A DNA stretch of 10,409 nt from Baffinella frigidus (taxonomy: Eukaryota > Cryptophyceae > Cryptomonadales > Baffinellaceae), in the NCBI GenBank assembly GCA_026770585.1, contig MU646308.1, positions 147,983 through 158,391 on the forward strand, read 5' to 3'. The notes beneath the pieces are model-generated. The model ran no database searches. It was not told the DNA's origin and saw only the letters and a program-made list of their open reading frames with translations. Positions 5,459 through 10,245 of this stretch are shown here, in pieces (position 1 is the stretch's first letter; every line of letters starts with the position of its first letter). A program made the translations under genes and the position numbers.

Positions 5459-5597
5459 CTGAAGAGATTGATAGTTTATTGCCAAACAATCAGCGTCAGC
5501 GCCGCACATGCTCGACGCATTGTGCCACTTACTGTACCCCGTGTCGGCCGCTCATACGAGCATTTTCCGGATGGATTCTAACTCCACCTCCTACGTC

Positions 5598-5694
5598 TCG
5601 CACATGAGAAACCAACCCCCCCTAGGACCCTACAGTAGGGCTATGCCTAGGGCCCTATGATGGTCCTAGGGGGGTGGGCGTTTCTTATGAGCGA
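5598..5694. mobile_element. Foldback element, family K
   Basis: 97 bases folding almost end to end: TCGCACATGAGAAACC and CCCCCCTAGGACC against GGTCCTAGGGGGGTGGG and GTTTCTTATGAGCGA. CCCTACAGTAGGG at 5628-5640 is a variant of the family C/D core. Its outer CGCACATGA is shared with family B ends. Confidence 0.75.
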
Positions 5695-5704
5695 GGTACC
5701 CCTG

Positions 5705-5730
5705 TATGCCCACCTGAAACCACGGCGCGC
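5705..5730 (-). pseudogene. Isolated acceptor end of CGVCGG exon
   Basis: The minus-strand CCGTGGTTTCAG|GTGGGC seen at 5215 recurs with AG at 5709-5710 on the minus strand, then departs after two codons. Only the boundary remains. Confidence 0.35.
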
Positions 5731-5769
5731 CAACGTTCTGAGTCGGACATCATTAGGGTGTAGGACCCC

Positions 5770-5780
5770 CCCCCCGCATA
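5770..5780 (-). pseudogene. 3' part of CGxCGG exon split by family B
   Basis: Minus-strand TATGCGGGG after the element continues the DACGI reading that precedes it at 5944-5960. Conceptually removing 5781-5940 and one ATA restores the CGICGGG pattern of the copy at 5405-5458, with the same collapsed G-run. Confidence 0.5.
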
Positions 5781-5940
5781 CTAATGTGCGAGGCCACTCA
5801 ATTTAAACCGCCTTTTATGTTATCTTAAGAGTGGGTTCTCTCTTATTTTGCTATATTAGCTTCGACATAGCTTTAATATAGGAGAAAATCCACCCCAAGA
5901 TAGCAAAAACACGGCTTAAATTGAGTGGCCTCGCACATGA
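5781..5940. mobile_element. MITE-like element, family B copy 1 (complete)
   Basis: 160 bases. Outer inverted repeats of about 25 bases: ATGTGCGAGGCCACTCAATT at the left and its complement at the right (5917-5938). An inner pair is TTATCTTAAGAGTGG against the complement of CCACCCCAAGATAGC. Flanked by ATA on both sides (5778-5780 and 5941-5943), a likely 3-bp target duplication. No coding capacity. It sits within a cysteine-module exon remnant. Confidence 0.8.
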
Positions 5941-5943
5941 ATA

Positions 5944-5965
5944 TGCCGCATGCGTCCTCTGCGAT
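5944..5965 (-). pseudogene. 5' part of CGxCGG exon split by family B
   Basis: Minus-strand GAGGACGCATGCGGCATA reads EDACGI and breaks off at the element. See the partner fragment at 5770-5780. Confidence 0.5.
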
Positions 5966-5966
5966 C

Positions 5967-6048
5967 TGCGAGGGTTTAGGCTGGATTTAGGGTTTGGGGA
6001 TGGGGGGTTGGGGGTTTGGGATTAGGTTTCAGGGGGTGGGGTTTAGGG
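5967..6048 (+). repeat. Degenerate TTTAGGG/TTTGGGG heptamers
   Basis: Irregular heptamer-like units with G-runs. Confidence 0.7.
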
Positions 6049-6069
6049 TGCGGCCCGCGGCCCGCCGAC
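6049..6069 (-). pseudogene. Start of CGVCGG exon, truncated
   Basis: Minus-strand GGTGTCAG|GTCGGCGGG at 6069 reads VGGPRAAP, matching the VGGALAA start of 5215, and then passes straight into heptamers where the Asp-x-Cys should be. Confidence 0.4.
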
Positions 6070-6072
6070 CTG

Positions 6073-6197
6073 ACACCAAGGCCGAATTCTGCCCTAATTA
6101 AATTCGGGAAAAAGTTTGTTTTGATCCCTAGGTGTTCATAGGAGTTGGAAGAAGATTAATTAGGGCCCTAAGTAAATTTAATTAGGACCTTGGTGTT
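6073..6197 (-). mobile_element. Family A element, rearranged copy 0
   Basis: Ends ACACCAAGG (6073-6081) and CCTTGGTGT (6188-6196) are inverted. Inside are a short forward piece of family A (GAATTCTGCCCTAATTAAAT, 6084-6103) and then the reversed core (GATCCCTAGGTGTTCATAGG to TTAGGGCCCTAAGTAAATTT). The usual TCATCCGGGG ends are absent. A hybrid or rearranged derivative. Confidence 0.65.
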
Positions 6198-6199
6198 GA

Positions 6200-6237
6200 C
6201 CACGTTCTGAGGTCAACATGTCCGACTCAGAACGTGG
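6200..6237. repeat. Hairpin of the GTTCTGAGTCGGACAT repeat
   Basis: CCACGTTCTGA (6200-6210) pairs with TCAGAACGTGG (6227-6237). The same GTTCTGAGTCGGACAT sequence begins dispersed copies at 5385, 5736 and 6303. Confidence 0.7.
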
Positions 6238-6247
6238 CCACCCTAGA

Positions 6248-6346
6248 CCCTGCACCCCATTCCCTACACCCTGATGATGTTCGACTCAGAACGCGGTCAA
6301 CGTTCTGAGTCGGACATGATTCGGGTGTAGGAAATGGGGTGCAGGG
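6248..6346. repeat. 99-bp near-perfect hairpin
   Basis: Left arm 6248-6293 and right arm 6301-6346 pair at 41 of 46 positions with a 7-base loop. Outer sequence CCCTGCACCCCATT, inner CGACTCAGAACG. The right arm contains GTTCTGAGTCGGACAT-ATT-GGGTGTAGGA, also present at 5385 and 5736. Confidence 0.85.
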
Positions 6347-6360
6347 TTTTGGGTTCATGA

Positions 6361-6622
6361 TTTTCGGATTCTAGGGTGTAGGGTGTAGGGTGTGGGGTGT
6401 AGTGTGAAGTGTGTAGTGTGTAGTGTGTAGTGTGTAGGATTGAGGGTGTAGGGTGTAGGGTGTAGGGTGTAGTGTGTAGGGTGTAGGGTGTAGTGTGTAG
6501 TGTGTAGGGTGTAGGGTGTAGGATTGAGGGTTTAGGGTGTAGGGTGTAGTGTATAGTGTGTAGTGTGTAGGGTGTAGGGTGTAGGGTGTAGTGGGTTTAT
6601 GGTGCAGGGCGTAGGGTGTAAC
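6361..6622 (+). repeat. TGTAGGG/TGTAGTG heptamer array
   Basis: About 35 heptamers alternating between TGTAGGG and TGTAGTG in blocks, with occasional ATTGAGGG. The two variants occur in runs, which suggests local homogenisation. Confidence 0.9.
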
Positions 6623-6652
6623 CTCCCTGGCGCAATCGACGCACGCGTTGAA
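6623..6652 (-). pseudogene. 3' half of VVDLCG exon, duplicate
   Basis: Minus-strand FNACVDCARE followed by GGGAG|GTTACACC mirrors FNACVDCSGE and GGGAG|GTTGCACC of the exon at 6816-6890. The upstream half is lost. The conserved GAG|GTT supports the 3' boundary. Confidence 0.5.
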
Positions 6653-6663
6653 CCCCGCGAGAG

Positions 6664-6730
6664 TTAGGGTTTAGGGGATCATGGTTTATGGTTTATGGTT
6701 TATGGTTTATTGTGAAGGGTGTAGGGTGTC
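6664..6730 (+). repeat. TTTATGG heptamer run
   Basis: Four to five GGTTTAT units at 6681-6710 inside TTTAGGG/TGTAGGG context. Another locally homogenised variant. Confidence 0.85.
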
Positions 6731-6802
6731 TCCCCCTCTCTGTCTCTCTGTCTCTCTGTCTCTCTGTCTCTCTGTCTCTCTGTCTCTCTCCCTCTCTCTC
6801 GG
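6730..6802. repeat. (TCTCTCTG)n tract
   Basis: Eight-base period TCTCTCTG repeated about six times, then CT. It lies between the broken (6623) and intact (6816) VVDLCG exon copies. Confidence 0.95.
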
Positions 6803-6815
6803 TGCAGGGTGCAAC

Positions 6816-6890
6816 CTCCCCACTGCAATCGACGCACGCGTTGAAGTCCGGAGTTCCCGGCACGCCGCACGCGCCGCACAGGTCCACCAC
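6816..6890 (-). CDS. Candidate 75-nt exon, VVDLCGACG cysteine module
   Basis: Minus strand: GATGAAG|GTGGTGGACC at 6890, then VVDLCGACGVPGTPD, FNACVDCSGE, then GGGGAG|GTTGCACC after 6816. It is exactly 25 codons, phase 0 to 0, no stop, with four cysteines in two C-x2-C pairs. The V-D-L-C-G-x-C-G opening is close to the D-x-CGVCGG signature, so it is probably a diverged relative of the module at 5141-5215, which has the same length and phase. The 5' boundary is found at four places (6890, 7120, 7245, 7385) and the 3' boundary at two. A family A element sits immediately outside the AG. A secreted, disulfide-rich repeat is inferred; no specific function. Confidence 0.5.
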
Positions 6891-6892
6891 CT

Positions 6893-7018
6893 TCATCCGG
6901 GGAAATGTTTCATTTACAAGAAAATGGCCAATCAAACCGGATTCTGCCCGAATTGAATTTACTTAGGGCCCTAAGTAATCTTCTTCCAACTCCTATGAAC
7001 ACATAGGGATCTATTTTC
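6893..7018 (+). mobile_element. Family A element copy 1, right end lost
   Basis: Starts TCATCCGGGGAAATGTTT at the same ACCT site as copy 3. Contains TTACTTAGGGCCCTAAGTAA, a perfect 20-base palindrome (6959-6978). Its right part ends at GGATCTATTTTCTTACAG, where the CCTACAG array takes over. Confidence 0.75.
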
Positions 7019-7079
7019 TTACAGCCTACAGCCTACAGCCTACAGCCTACAGCCTACAGCCTACAGCCTACAGCCTACA
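7019..7079 (-). repeat. (CCTACAG)n array, reversed heptamer polarity
   Basis: About eight perfect seven-base units, the tidiest array in the window. Its G-rich strand (CTGTAGG) is on the minus strand, opposite to nearly all other arrays here. It begins where the family A end should be. Confidence 0.95.
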
Positions 7080-7080
7080 C

Positions 7081-7120
7081 GCACGCCCCGCACGCCGCAC
7101 ACCCCGCACAGGTCCACCAC
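7081..7120 (-). pseudogene. VVDLCG exon copy with lost acceptor
   Basis: Minus-strand VVDLCGVCGVRGV follows GATGAAAGTGG; the AG|GTG of the other copies is changed to AA|GTG, removing the acceptor. The downstream CVDC half is replaced by the CCTACAG array. Confidence 0.5.
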
Positions 7121-7122
7121 TT

Positions 7123-7228
7123 TCATCCGGGGAAATGTTTGATTGGATCCCTAGGTGTTCATAGGAGTTGGAGGAAGATTAATTAGGGCTCTAAGTAAAT
7201 TTAATTAGGACATACTCCGGTTTGGTCA
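7123..7228 (-). mobile_element. Family A element copy 2, inverted interior, truncated
   Basis: Begins with the same TCATCCGGGGAAATGTTT, but the interior is in the opposite orientation (GGATCCCTAGGTGTTCATAG to TAAATTTAATTAGG), with about 16 bases missing after the end. It stops at GGTTTGG, before the other end. Orientation can flip because the two ends are alike. Confidence 0.7.
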
Positions 7229-7247
7229 CGCCCCGCACAGGTCCACC
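7229..7247 (-). pseudogene. VVDLCG exon start, unoccupied site
   Basis: Minus-strand ACCCTAG|GTGGTGGACC reads VVDLCGA then TGA. The plus strand here is CACAGGTCCACCACCTAGGG, the same site that carries family A at 6893, 7123 and 7388, but without the element. Confidence 0.55.
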
Positions 7248-7370
7248 ACCTAGGGTTTAGGGGTGAGGGGTGAGGGGTTAGGATTTCCGATTATCTTCTT
7301 CTTCTTCGGTATTACTCTCGATACAGGTCCTAAATCAGGCCCTGCAGACTTGAGTTTGTGTGGGGTTATC
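7248..7370 (+). repeat. Heptamer-derived sequence plus unrecognised stretch
   Basis: TTTAGGGG/TGAGGGG units to about 7285, GATTTCCGATTATCTT (repeated near 7560, 7640 and 7670), then CTTCTTCTTC and unique sequence. Confidence 0.55.
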
Positions 7371-7385
7371 GCACAGGTACACCAC
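7371..7385 (-). pseudogene. VVDLCG exon start, occupied site
   Basis: Minus-strand AAG|GTGGTGTACC reads VVYLC then DN. Asp is changed to Tyr and the rest is lost. It abuts family A copy 3. Confidence 0.5.
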
Positions 7386-7387
7386 CT

Positions 7388-7543
7388 TCATCCGGGGAAA
7401 TGTTTAACTTAAAAAAAGAAAATGGCCAATCAAACCGAATTCTGCCCTAATTAAATTTACTTAGGGCCCTGATTAATCTTCTTCCAACTCCTATGCACAC
7501 ATAGGGATCCATTTCCTTTTAAATTAAACATGCCCCCGGATGA
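7388..7543 (+). mobile_element. Family A element copy 3, complete, 156 bp
   Basis: Inverted ends of about 30 bases: TCATCCGGGGAAATGTTTAA at the left and TTAAACATGCCCCCGGATGA at the right, continuing through A-rich sequence to GAAAATGG and CCATTTCC. Flanked by ACCT at 7384-7387 and 7544-7547, a 4-bp target duplication. The same locus without an element is seen at 7229-7260. No reading frame; a non-autonomous DNA transposon (MITE). The superfamily is not assigned, because a 4-bp duplication fits several. Confidence 0.85.
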
Positions 7544-7930
7544 ACCTAGGGTGTGGGGTTGAGGGGTCAGGATTGCCCATTATCTGGGTTTATCTGGCCC
7601 CGCACAGGTCGACACCCTGTTGGAGCGTGTGGGGTTTAGGGGCTAGGATTTCCGATTATCTGGATTTAGGATTTTCGATTATTTCGGGTGTGGGGTTTCC
7701 GATTGTTTTAGGGGTTGGGGGATGTGGTTCAAGGATTGGGGTTTGGGGGTGCAGGGTTAGGGTTCAGGGTTTAGGGTTTAGTGTTTAGGGTTTAGAGTTT
7801 AGGGTTTAAGTTTCAGGGTTTAGAGTTTAAGGTTTAGGGTTTAAGGTTTAGGGTTTAGGGTTTCAGGTTTAGGGAATAGGGTTTAAGGTTTAGGGTTTAG
7901 GGTTTAGGGTTTGGGGTTTAGGGCTTAGGG
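7544..7930 (+). repeat. TTTAGGG heptamers, best-preserved block
   Basis: From 7755 to 7930 TTTAGGG, TTCAGGG, TTTAAGG and TTTAGAG units follow each other with few breaks. The earlier part is TGTGGGG/GATTTCCGATTATC. This is the part most like a plant-type telomere, yet still too mixed to be a functional end. Confidence 0.85.
7597..7616 (-). pseudogene. VDLCG fragment
   Basis: Minus-strand GGTGTCGACCTGTGCGGGG reads GVDLCG, a diverged trace of the VVDLCG exon start. Confidence 0.3.
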
Positions 7931-7979
7931 TGGAGCATCACCGCGCCGGAGTGGAGAAAGCCGTCGCATCCTGTTTCCG

Positions 7980-8080
7980 GTTTGGGATTTACGGATTACG
8001 GTTTGGGGTTTGGGGTTTGGGGTTTAGGGGTTGGGGTTCAGGGTTTAGGGTTTGGGGTTTAGGGTTTGGGATGTGGATTC
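7980..8080 (+). repeat. TTTGGGG/TTTAGGG heptamers
   Basis: Period-seven units immediately 3' (minus strand) of the exon candidate at 8086. Confidence 0.85.
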
Positions 8081-8085
8081 GTTAC

Positions 8086-8129
8086 CTGTGCACGACGCCC
8101 CGTCCCCCCCGCACACCCCGCACGCGTCC
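8086..8129 (-). CDS. Candidate 44-nt exon, DACGVCGGDGASC
   Basis: Minus strand: CCTAAACCCTCCACCAG|GGAC at 8129, then DACGVCGGDGASCT, then TGCACAG|GTAACG. Both sites fit consensus well and the donor is the best in the window. The incoming phase is 2 and the outgoing phase 1. Phase 2 is what the PKD-like exons upstream on the minus strand (10246, 10059, 9786, 9047) deliver, so joining would give ...LGA-R-DACGVCGG in frame. Two further copies of the same acceptor and DACGVCG (8320, 8488) are cut off by CT tracts. The motif is the ADAMTS/papilin-type CGVCGG signature. Confidence 0.55.
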
Positions 8130-8159
8130 CTGGTGGAGGGTTTAGGGTCAGGGGTTGAG

Positions 8160-8160
<1 letters not shown>

Positions 8161-8200
<40 letters not shown>

Positions 8201-8302
8201 GCCCCTCCATCCCTCGCTCTCCCCCCCTCCCTCCAACACTCTCTTTCCCTCCCTCCCTCCCTCCCTCTCTCTGCCTCTCTCTCTCTCTCTCTCTCCCTCT
8301 CC
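8161..8302. repeat. CT/CCCT pyrimidine tract
   Basis: About 140 bases almost purely pyrimidine, (CT)n then (CCCT)n then (CT)n. Flanked on both sides by DACGVCG copies. Confidence 0.95.
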
Positions 8303-8320
8303 GCACACTCCGCACGCGTC
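8300..8320 (-). pseudogene. DACGVCG exon copy cut by (GA)n
   Basis: CTCCACCAG|GGACGCGTGC and DACGVCG as in the exon at 8129 (GGA for GGG is silent), then minus-strand (GA)n. The second half with the third cysteine and donor is missing. Confidence 0.5.
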
Positions 8321-8339
8321 CCTGGTGGAGGGGGTCGGA

Positions 8340-8422
8340 GGCCGTTTAGGGCCTAGGGTTTGAGGTTCGGAGTTCAGGGTTCTAGGGCCCAGGGTTCAGA
8401 ATTTAGGGGTTAGGGTTTGAGG
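8340..8422 (+). repeat. Degenerate heptamers
   Basis: TTTAGGG/TTCAGGG-like units with GGGCCTAGGG interruptions. Confidence 0.7.
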
Positions 8423-8468
8423 GTCTCTCTCTCTCCCCCCCCCTCCCCCCCTCTCTCTCTCTCCCTCC
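8423..8468. repeat. CT/C-rich pyrimidine tract
   Basis: CT and C-runs directly abutting the DACGVCG copy at 8468-8488. Confidence 0.95.
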
Positions 8469-8488
8469 CCGCACACCCCGCACGCGTC
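8468..8488 (-). pseudogene. DACGVCG exon copy, third
   Basis: CTGCACCAG|GGACGCGTGC then DACGVCG, cut by a pyrimidine tract at the same place as 8300-8320. Same structure, so the exon-plus-CT unit was probably duplicated together. Confidence 0.5.
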
Positions 8489-8495
8489 CCTGGTG

Positions 8496-8632
8496 CAGGG
8501 TTTAGGGTTTAAGGTTGAGACTTGAGGGGATACGGTTTAGGGTGTAGGGTATAGAGTGCAGAATATAGGGTCAGGGTTCAGGGTTCAGGTGTCAGGGTTC
8601 AGGCTTTACGGTTCTGGGTTTGGGGGTTAGGG
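8496..8632 (+). repeat. Degenerate TTTAGGG/TTCAGGG heptamers
   Basis: Mixed units with GTATAGAG and CAGAATATAG interruptions. Confidence 0.75.
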
Positions 8633-8633
8633 T

Positions 8634-8780
8634 GCAGTGCACTGCCAGGGCGGAGTTTTTGTATTGGTCAACTCAAGGCGAAAATCAATTTTCGAAGTAC
8701 CCAATCTGGGTACCTCGTTTCTAAGTTGACAGATTTTGTGGGTGAATTGACTTTTACAAAATCTCTGGATTTGCACTGCG
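8634..8780. mobile_element. Possible MITE-like element, family L
   Basis: CAGTGCA-TGCCAGGG...TTTTTGTA at the left and TACAAAATCTCTGGATTTGC at the right are loosely inverted. The left edge GCAGTGCACTGC is a perfect palindrome (8634-8645). GTACCC...GGGTAC forms a small inner stem near 8697. No target duplication found. Single copy. Confidence 0.35.
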
Positions 8781-8782
8781 TT

Positions 8783-8830
8783 GTACCTCGCGCCGGTATA
8801 TAGGATGCACGCCTGAAGGCTAGCGTTTCG
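8783..8830 (-). pseudogene. Possible remnant: GCGCGAG|GTAC boundary
   Basis: Minus-strand GGCGCGAG|GTACAA repeats only the 3' boundary of the PKD-like exon. An AG (CTTCAG|GCGTGC) lies about 25 bases upstream of it. Too short to interpret. Confidence 0.2.
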
Positions 8831-8875
8831 GGTTAGAGGGCTCGCACCAAGATAGGATGTAGGGGTGTGGGGGTT

Positions 8876-9033
8876 TCAACCGGGAACATGTTTTTTATTA
8901 TCATTTAAAAATGACCTATTAAACCGGGTTCTGGTCCTAATTAAATCTACCTAGGGCCCTAATTAACCTTCGTCCAACTACTCTGAACAAATAAGGATCC
9001 GTTTTCTTGTAAATTAAACGCGTCCCCGGATTA
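8876..9033 (+). mobile_element. Family A element copy 4, complete, diverged
   Basis: 158 bases, ends TCAACCGGGAACATGTTT and AAATTAAACGCGTCCCCGGA TTA, with the family core CTAATTAAAT..ACCTAGGGCCCT. Flanked by GGTT at 8872-8875 and 9034-9037, again a 4-bp duplication, here in heptamer-like sequence. It is older than copy 3 judging by divergence. Confidence 0.8.
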
Positions 9034-9046
9034 GGTTATGGTTTAC

Positions 9047-9088
9047 CTCACGTCCAGCACCTCTACGGCTAGCGCGACGCGCTTCTTT
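9047..9088 (-). pseudogene. PKD-like exon 3' end, diverged copy P1
   Basis: Minus-strand KKRVALAVEVLDVR ending GTGAG|GTAAAC. Compared with RRVAVAVEVLGAR of 10246-10355, three of the six differing codons from RVA onward are silent. The upstream half is replaced by TTTAGGG heptamers. The retained frame and donor suggest it was under selection before truncation. Confidence 0.45.
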
Positions 9089-9152
9089 AGGGTTTAGGGT
9101 TCAGGGGTTCGTACCGTTACCCCTCAACGCTCAACCCCAGTTCACACCAGCC

Positions 9153-9285
9153 CTCACAGCCTGAGCAAAACGTCGAATTTCGATTCGGGATTTCAAGGAG
9201 GTTGAAGTCGGAATCCGACTTCAACGGCTACAATTCTCCTTGACACCTGGAAATCGAAAATCGATGATTTGCTCAGGCCGTGAGG
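9153..9285. mobile_element. Foldback/MITE-like element, family H
   Basis: Outer ends CCTCACAGCCTGAGCAAA and the complement of TTTGCTCAGGCCGTGAGG. Further pairing through CGATTTTCGATTTCC and CAAGGAG. The centre is GTTGAAGTCGG-A-ATCC... a perfect 25-base palindrome with one central base (9201-9225). Half of this element recurs in the tandem unit at 9950-9990 and, deleted, at 10210-10231. Confidence 0.7.
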
Positions 9286-9435
9286 CCACTTAGCAGCCAC
9301 CGGGGGCTTCACGGATACAGTCCATCTAAACGATTTGTACTAGAATCTTATCCATTACCCTGTATTCCAACCGGAATTTCACCTTGGTTTTAAGGCGAAA
9401 AGGACCTCGGCCGCTGCTAAGTGGTTGGTTGGTAC

Positions 9436-9593
9436 CTCGCGCCTAGCACCGCGACTGCCACCGCCTTTTATGCTATCATAAGGGCGATTTTTCTCATATT
9501 TTGCTATCTTAGCTTCGACATAGCTGTAAAATAGCACAAAATCCACCCGAAGATAGCGCCTCGTCCCCTGATCCGCCGAGGTCGCGATCAAGG
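9436..9593 (-). pseudogene. PKD-like exon copy P2, split by family B
   Basis: Minus-strand LIATSADQGTR (9593-9558) then, after the insert at 9467-9556, VAVAVLGA and GCGAG|GTACC. Conceptual removal of the insert and one CGCCT returns the exon pattern of 9786 and 10059 except for a missing Val-Glu. The 5' edge is cut by element J at 9596. Confidence 0.5.
9467..9556. mobile_element. Family B element copy 2, short form
   Basis: Contains the inner inverted repeat (GCTATCATAAGGGCGATTTT and the complement of AAAATCCACCCGAAGATAGC) and GCTTCGACATAGCTGTAAAA, as in 5781-5940, but not the outer GTGCGAGGCCACTC ends. CGCCT lies on both sides (9462-9466 and 9557-9561), a possible 5-bp target duplication. 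Confidence 0.65.
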
Positions 9594-9595
9594 TC

Positions 9596-9735
9596 TCATC
9601 CGGGGAAGCCTATTTTTCTTTCATTTCCCGGCAATAAAAATTCCTACACAATTCGTTCTTACTAGTAATATCAAATAATTCGTGTGGCAATTTTCATTGG
9701 AATCAAACGAAAGAAAAATAGGTTCTCCCGGATAA
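9596..9735. mobile_element. MITE-like element, family J
   Basis: Ends TCATCCGGGGAAGCCTATTT and AAATAGGTTCTCCCGGATAA, about 30 bases paired with few mismatches, including CTATTTTTCTTTC. The outermost TCATCCGGGGAA is the same as in family A, so the same transposase may move both. Interior AT-rich and unrelated to family A. Flanks GGTC and GTAT do not match. Confidence 0.7.
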
Positions 9736-9785
9736 GTATTGCGGCGCGAGTTTGACATAGCGCGTTTGGGGAAAATAATGGTTAC

Positions 9786-9860
9786 CTGGCGCCCAGCACC
9801 TCGACTGCCACTGCAACGCGCCGCATCCCCCGACCCGCCGAGGTTGCGATCAGTATATAG
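9786..9860 (-). CDS. PKD-like exon copy P3 (75 nt)
   Basis: Minus strand: TATTTTACAG|CTATATAC at 9860, then YILIATSAGRGMRR, VAVAVEVLGA, then GCGCCAG|GTAACC after 9786. Phase 2 to phase 2. The AG and its T-rich tract come from the adjoining family B half (9861-9934), not from the parental exon, whose YTLLL start is lost. Whether it is spliced in or skipped is unknown. The module fits the last two strands of a PKD/REJ-type Ig-like fold. Confidence 0.4.
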
Positions 9861-9934
9861 CTGTAAAATATGTAAAACAGCACAAACCCCATCCGACGAT
9901 AGCAAAAACACGGTCTACATTGCATGGCCCATGA
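9861..9934. mobile_element. Family B half-copy 3
   Basis: CTGTAAAATATGTAAAACAG to GATAGCAAAAACACGG and CATGGCCCATGA match the right half of 5781-5940. It sits exactly at the 5' edge of exon copy P3. Confidence 0.65.
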
Positions 9935-10058
9935 AGGCAACCTGGCACCAGGAAATCGAAAACGGATGATTTGCTGTGAGGCCGTGAGGGATGGTGGGTA
10001 CCTCGCGCCCATTGCGGCGCGAGTTTGACATAGCGCGTTTGGAGTAAATGAAAGTTAC

Positions 10059-10133
10059 CTCGCGCCCAGCACCTCGACTGCTACTGCGACGCGCCGCGTC
10101 GCCCGATCCACCCAGGTTGCGATCAGCATATAG
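10059..10133 (-). CDS. PKD-like exon copy P4 (75 nt)
   Basis: Minus strand: TATTTTACAG|CTATATGC at 10133, then YMLIATWVDRATRR, VAVAVEVLGA, then GCGCGAG|GTAACT after 10059. Same phases and length as P3, of which it is the tandem duplicate. GTC/GTT for Val is silent, whereas the SAGRGM/WVDRAT segment changes freely while VAVAVEVLGA stays constant, as expected if the strand is constrained and the loop is not. Confidence 0.4.
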
Positions 10134-10207
10134 CTGTAAAATATGTAAAACAGCACAAACCCCATCCGACGATAGCAAAAACACGGTCTACATTGCATGG
10201 CCCATGA
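10134..10207. mobile_element. Family B half-copy 4
   Basis: Near-identical tandem duplicate of 9861-9934, adjoining exon copy P4. Confidence 0.65.
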
Positions 10208-10245
10208 AGGTGATTTGCTGTGAGGCCGTGAGGGATGGTGGGTAC

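Noticed and set aside
7019-7079. Regular repeat as a CRISPR array
   Set aside because: Seven-base units with no spacers; a simple tandem repeat in a eukaryotic context.
7755-7930. TTTAGGG block as a true telomere
   Set aside because: Units are mixed (TTTAAGG, TTCAGGG, TTTAGAG), the block is flanked on both sides by other sequence, and the window continues for 2.5 kb. It is interstitial.
8045-8363. Plus-strand frames reading PHTPHASLVEG next to CT tracts
   Set aside because: The same bases read on the minus strand give DACGVCGGDGASC with a recognisable cysteine signature and splice-like ends. The plus reading is its shadow.
9621-10184. Minus-strand frames of about 90 codons reading LLSSDGVCAVLHILQLY..GGSGDAAR
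   Set aside because: They occupy a different frame across the family B half and the PKD-like exon. The VAVAVEVLGA frame is preferred because it is the one retained in the diverged copy at 9047-9088 and ends at the shared GT boundary.
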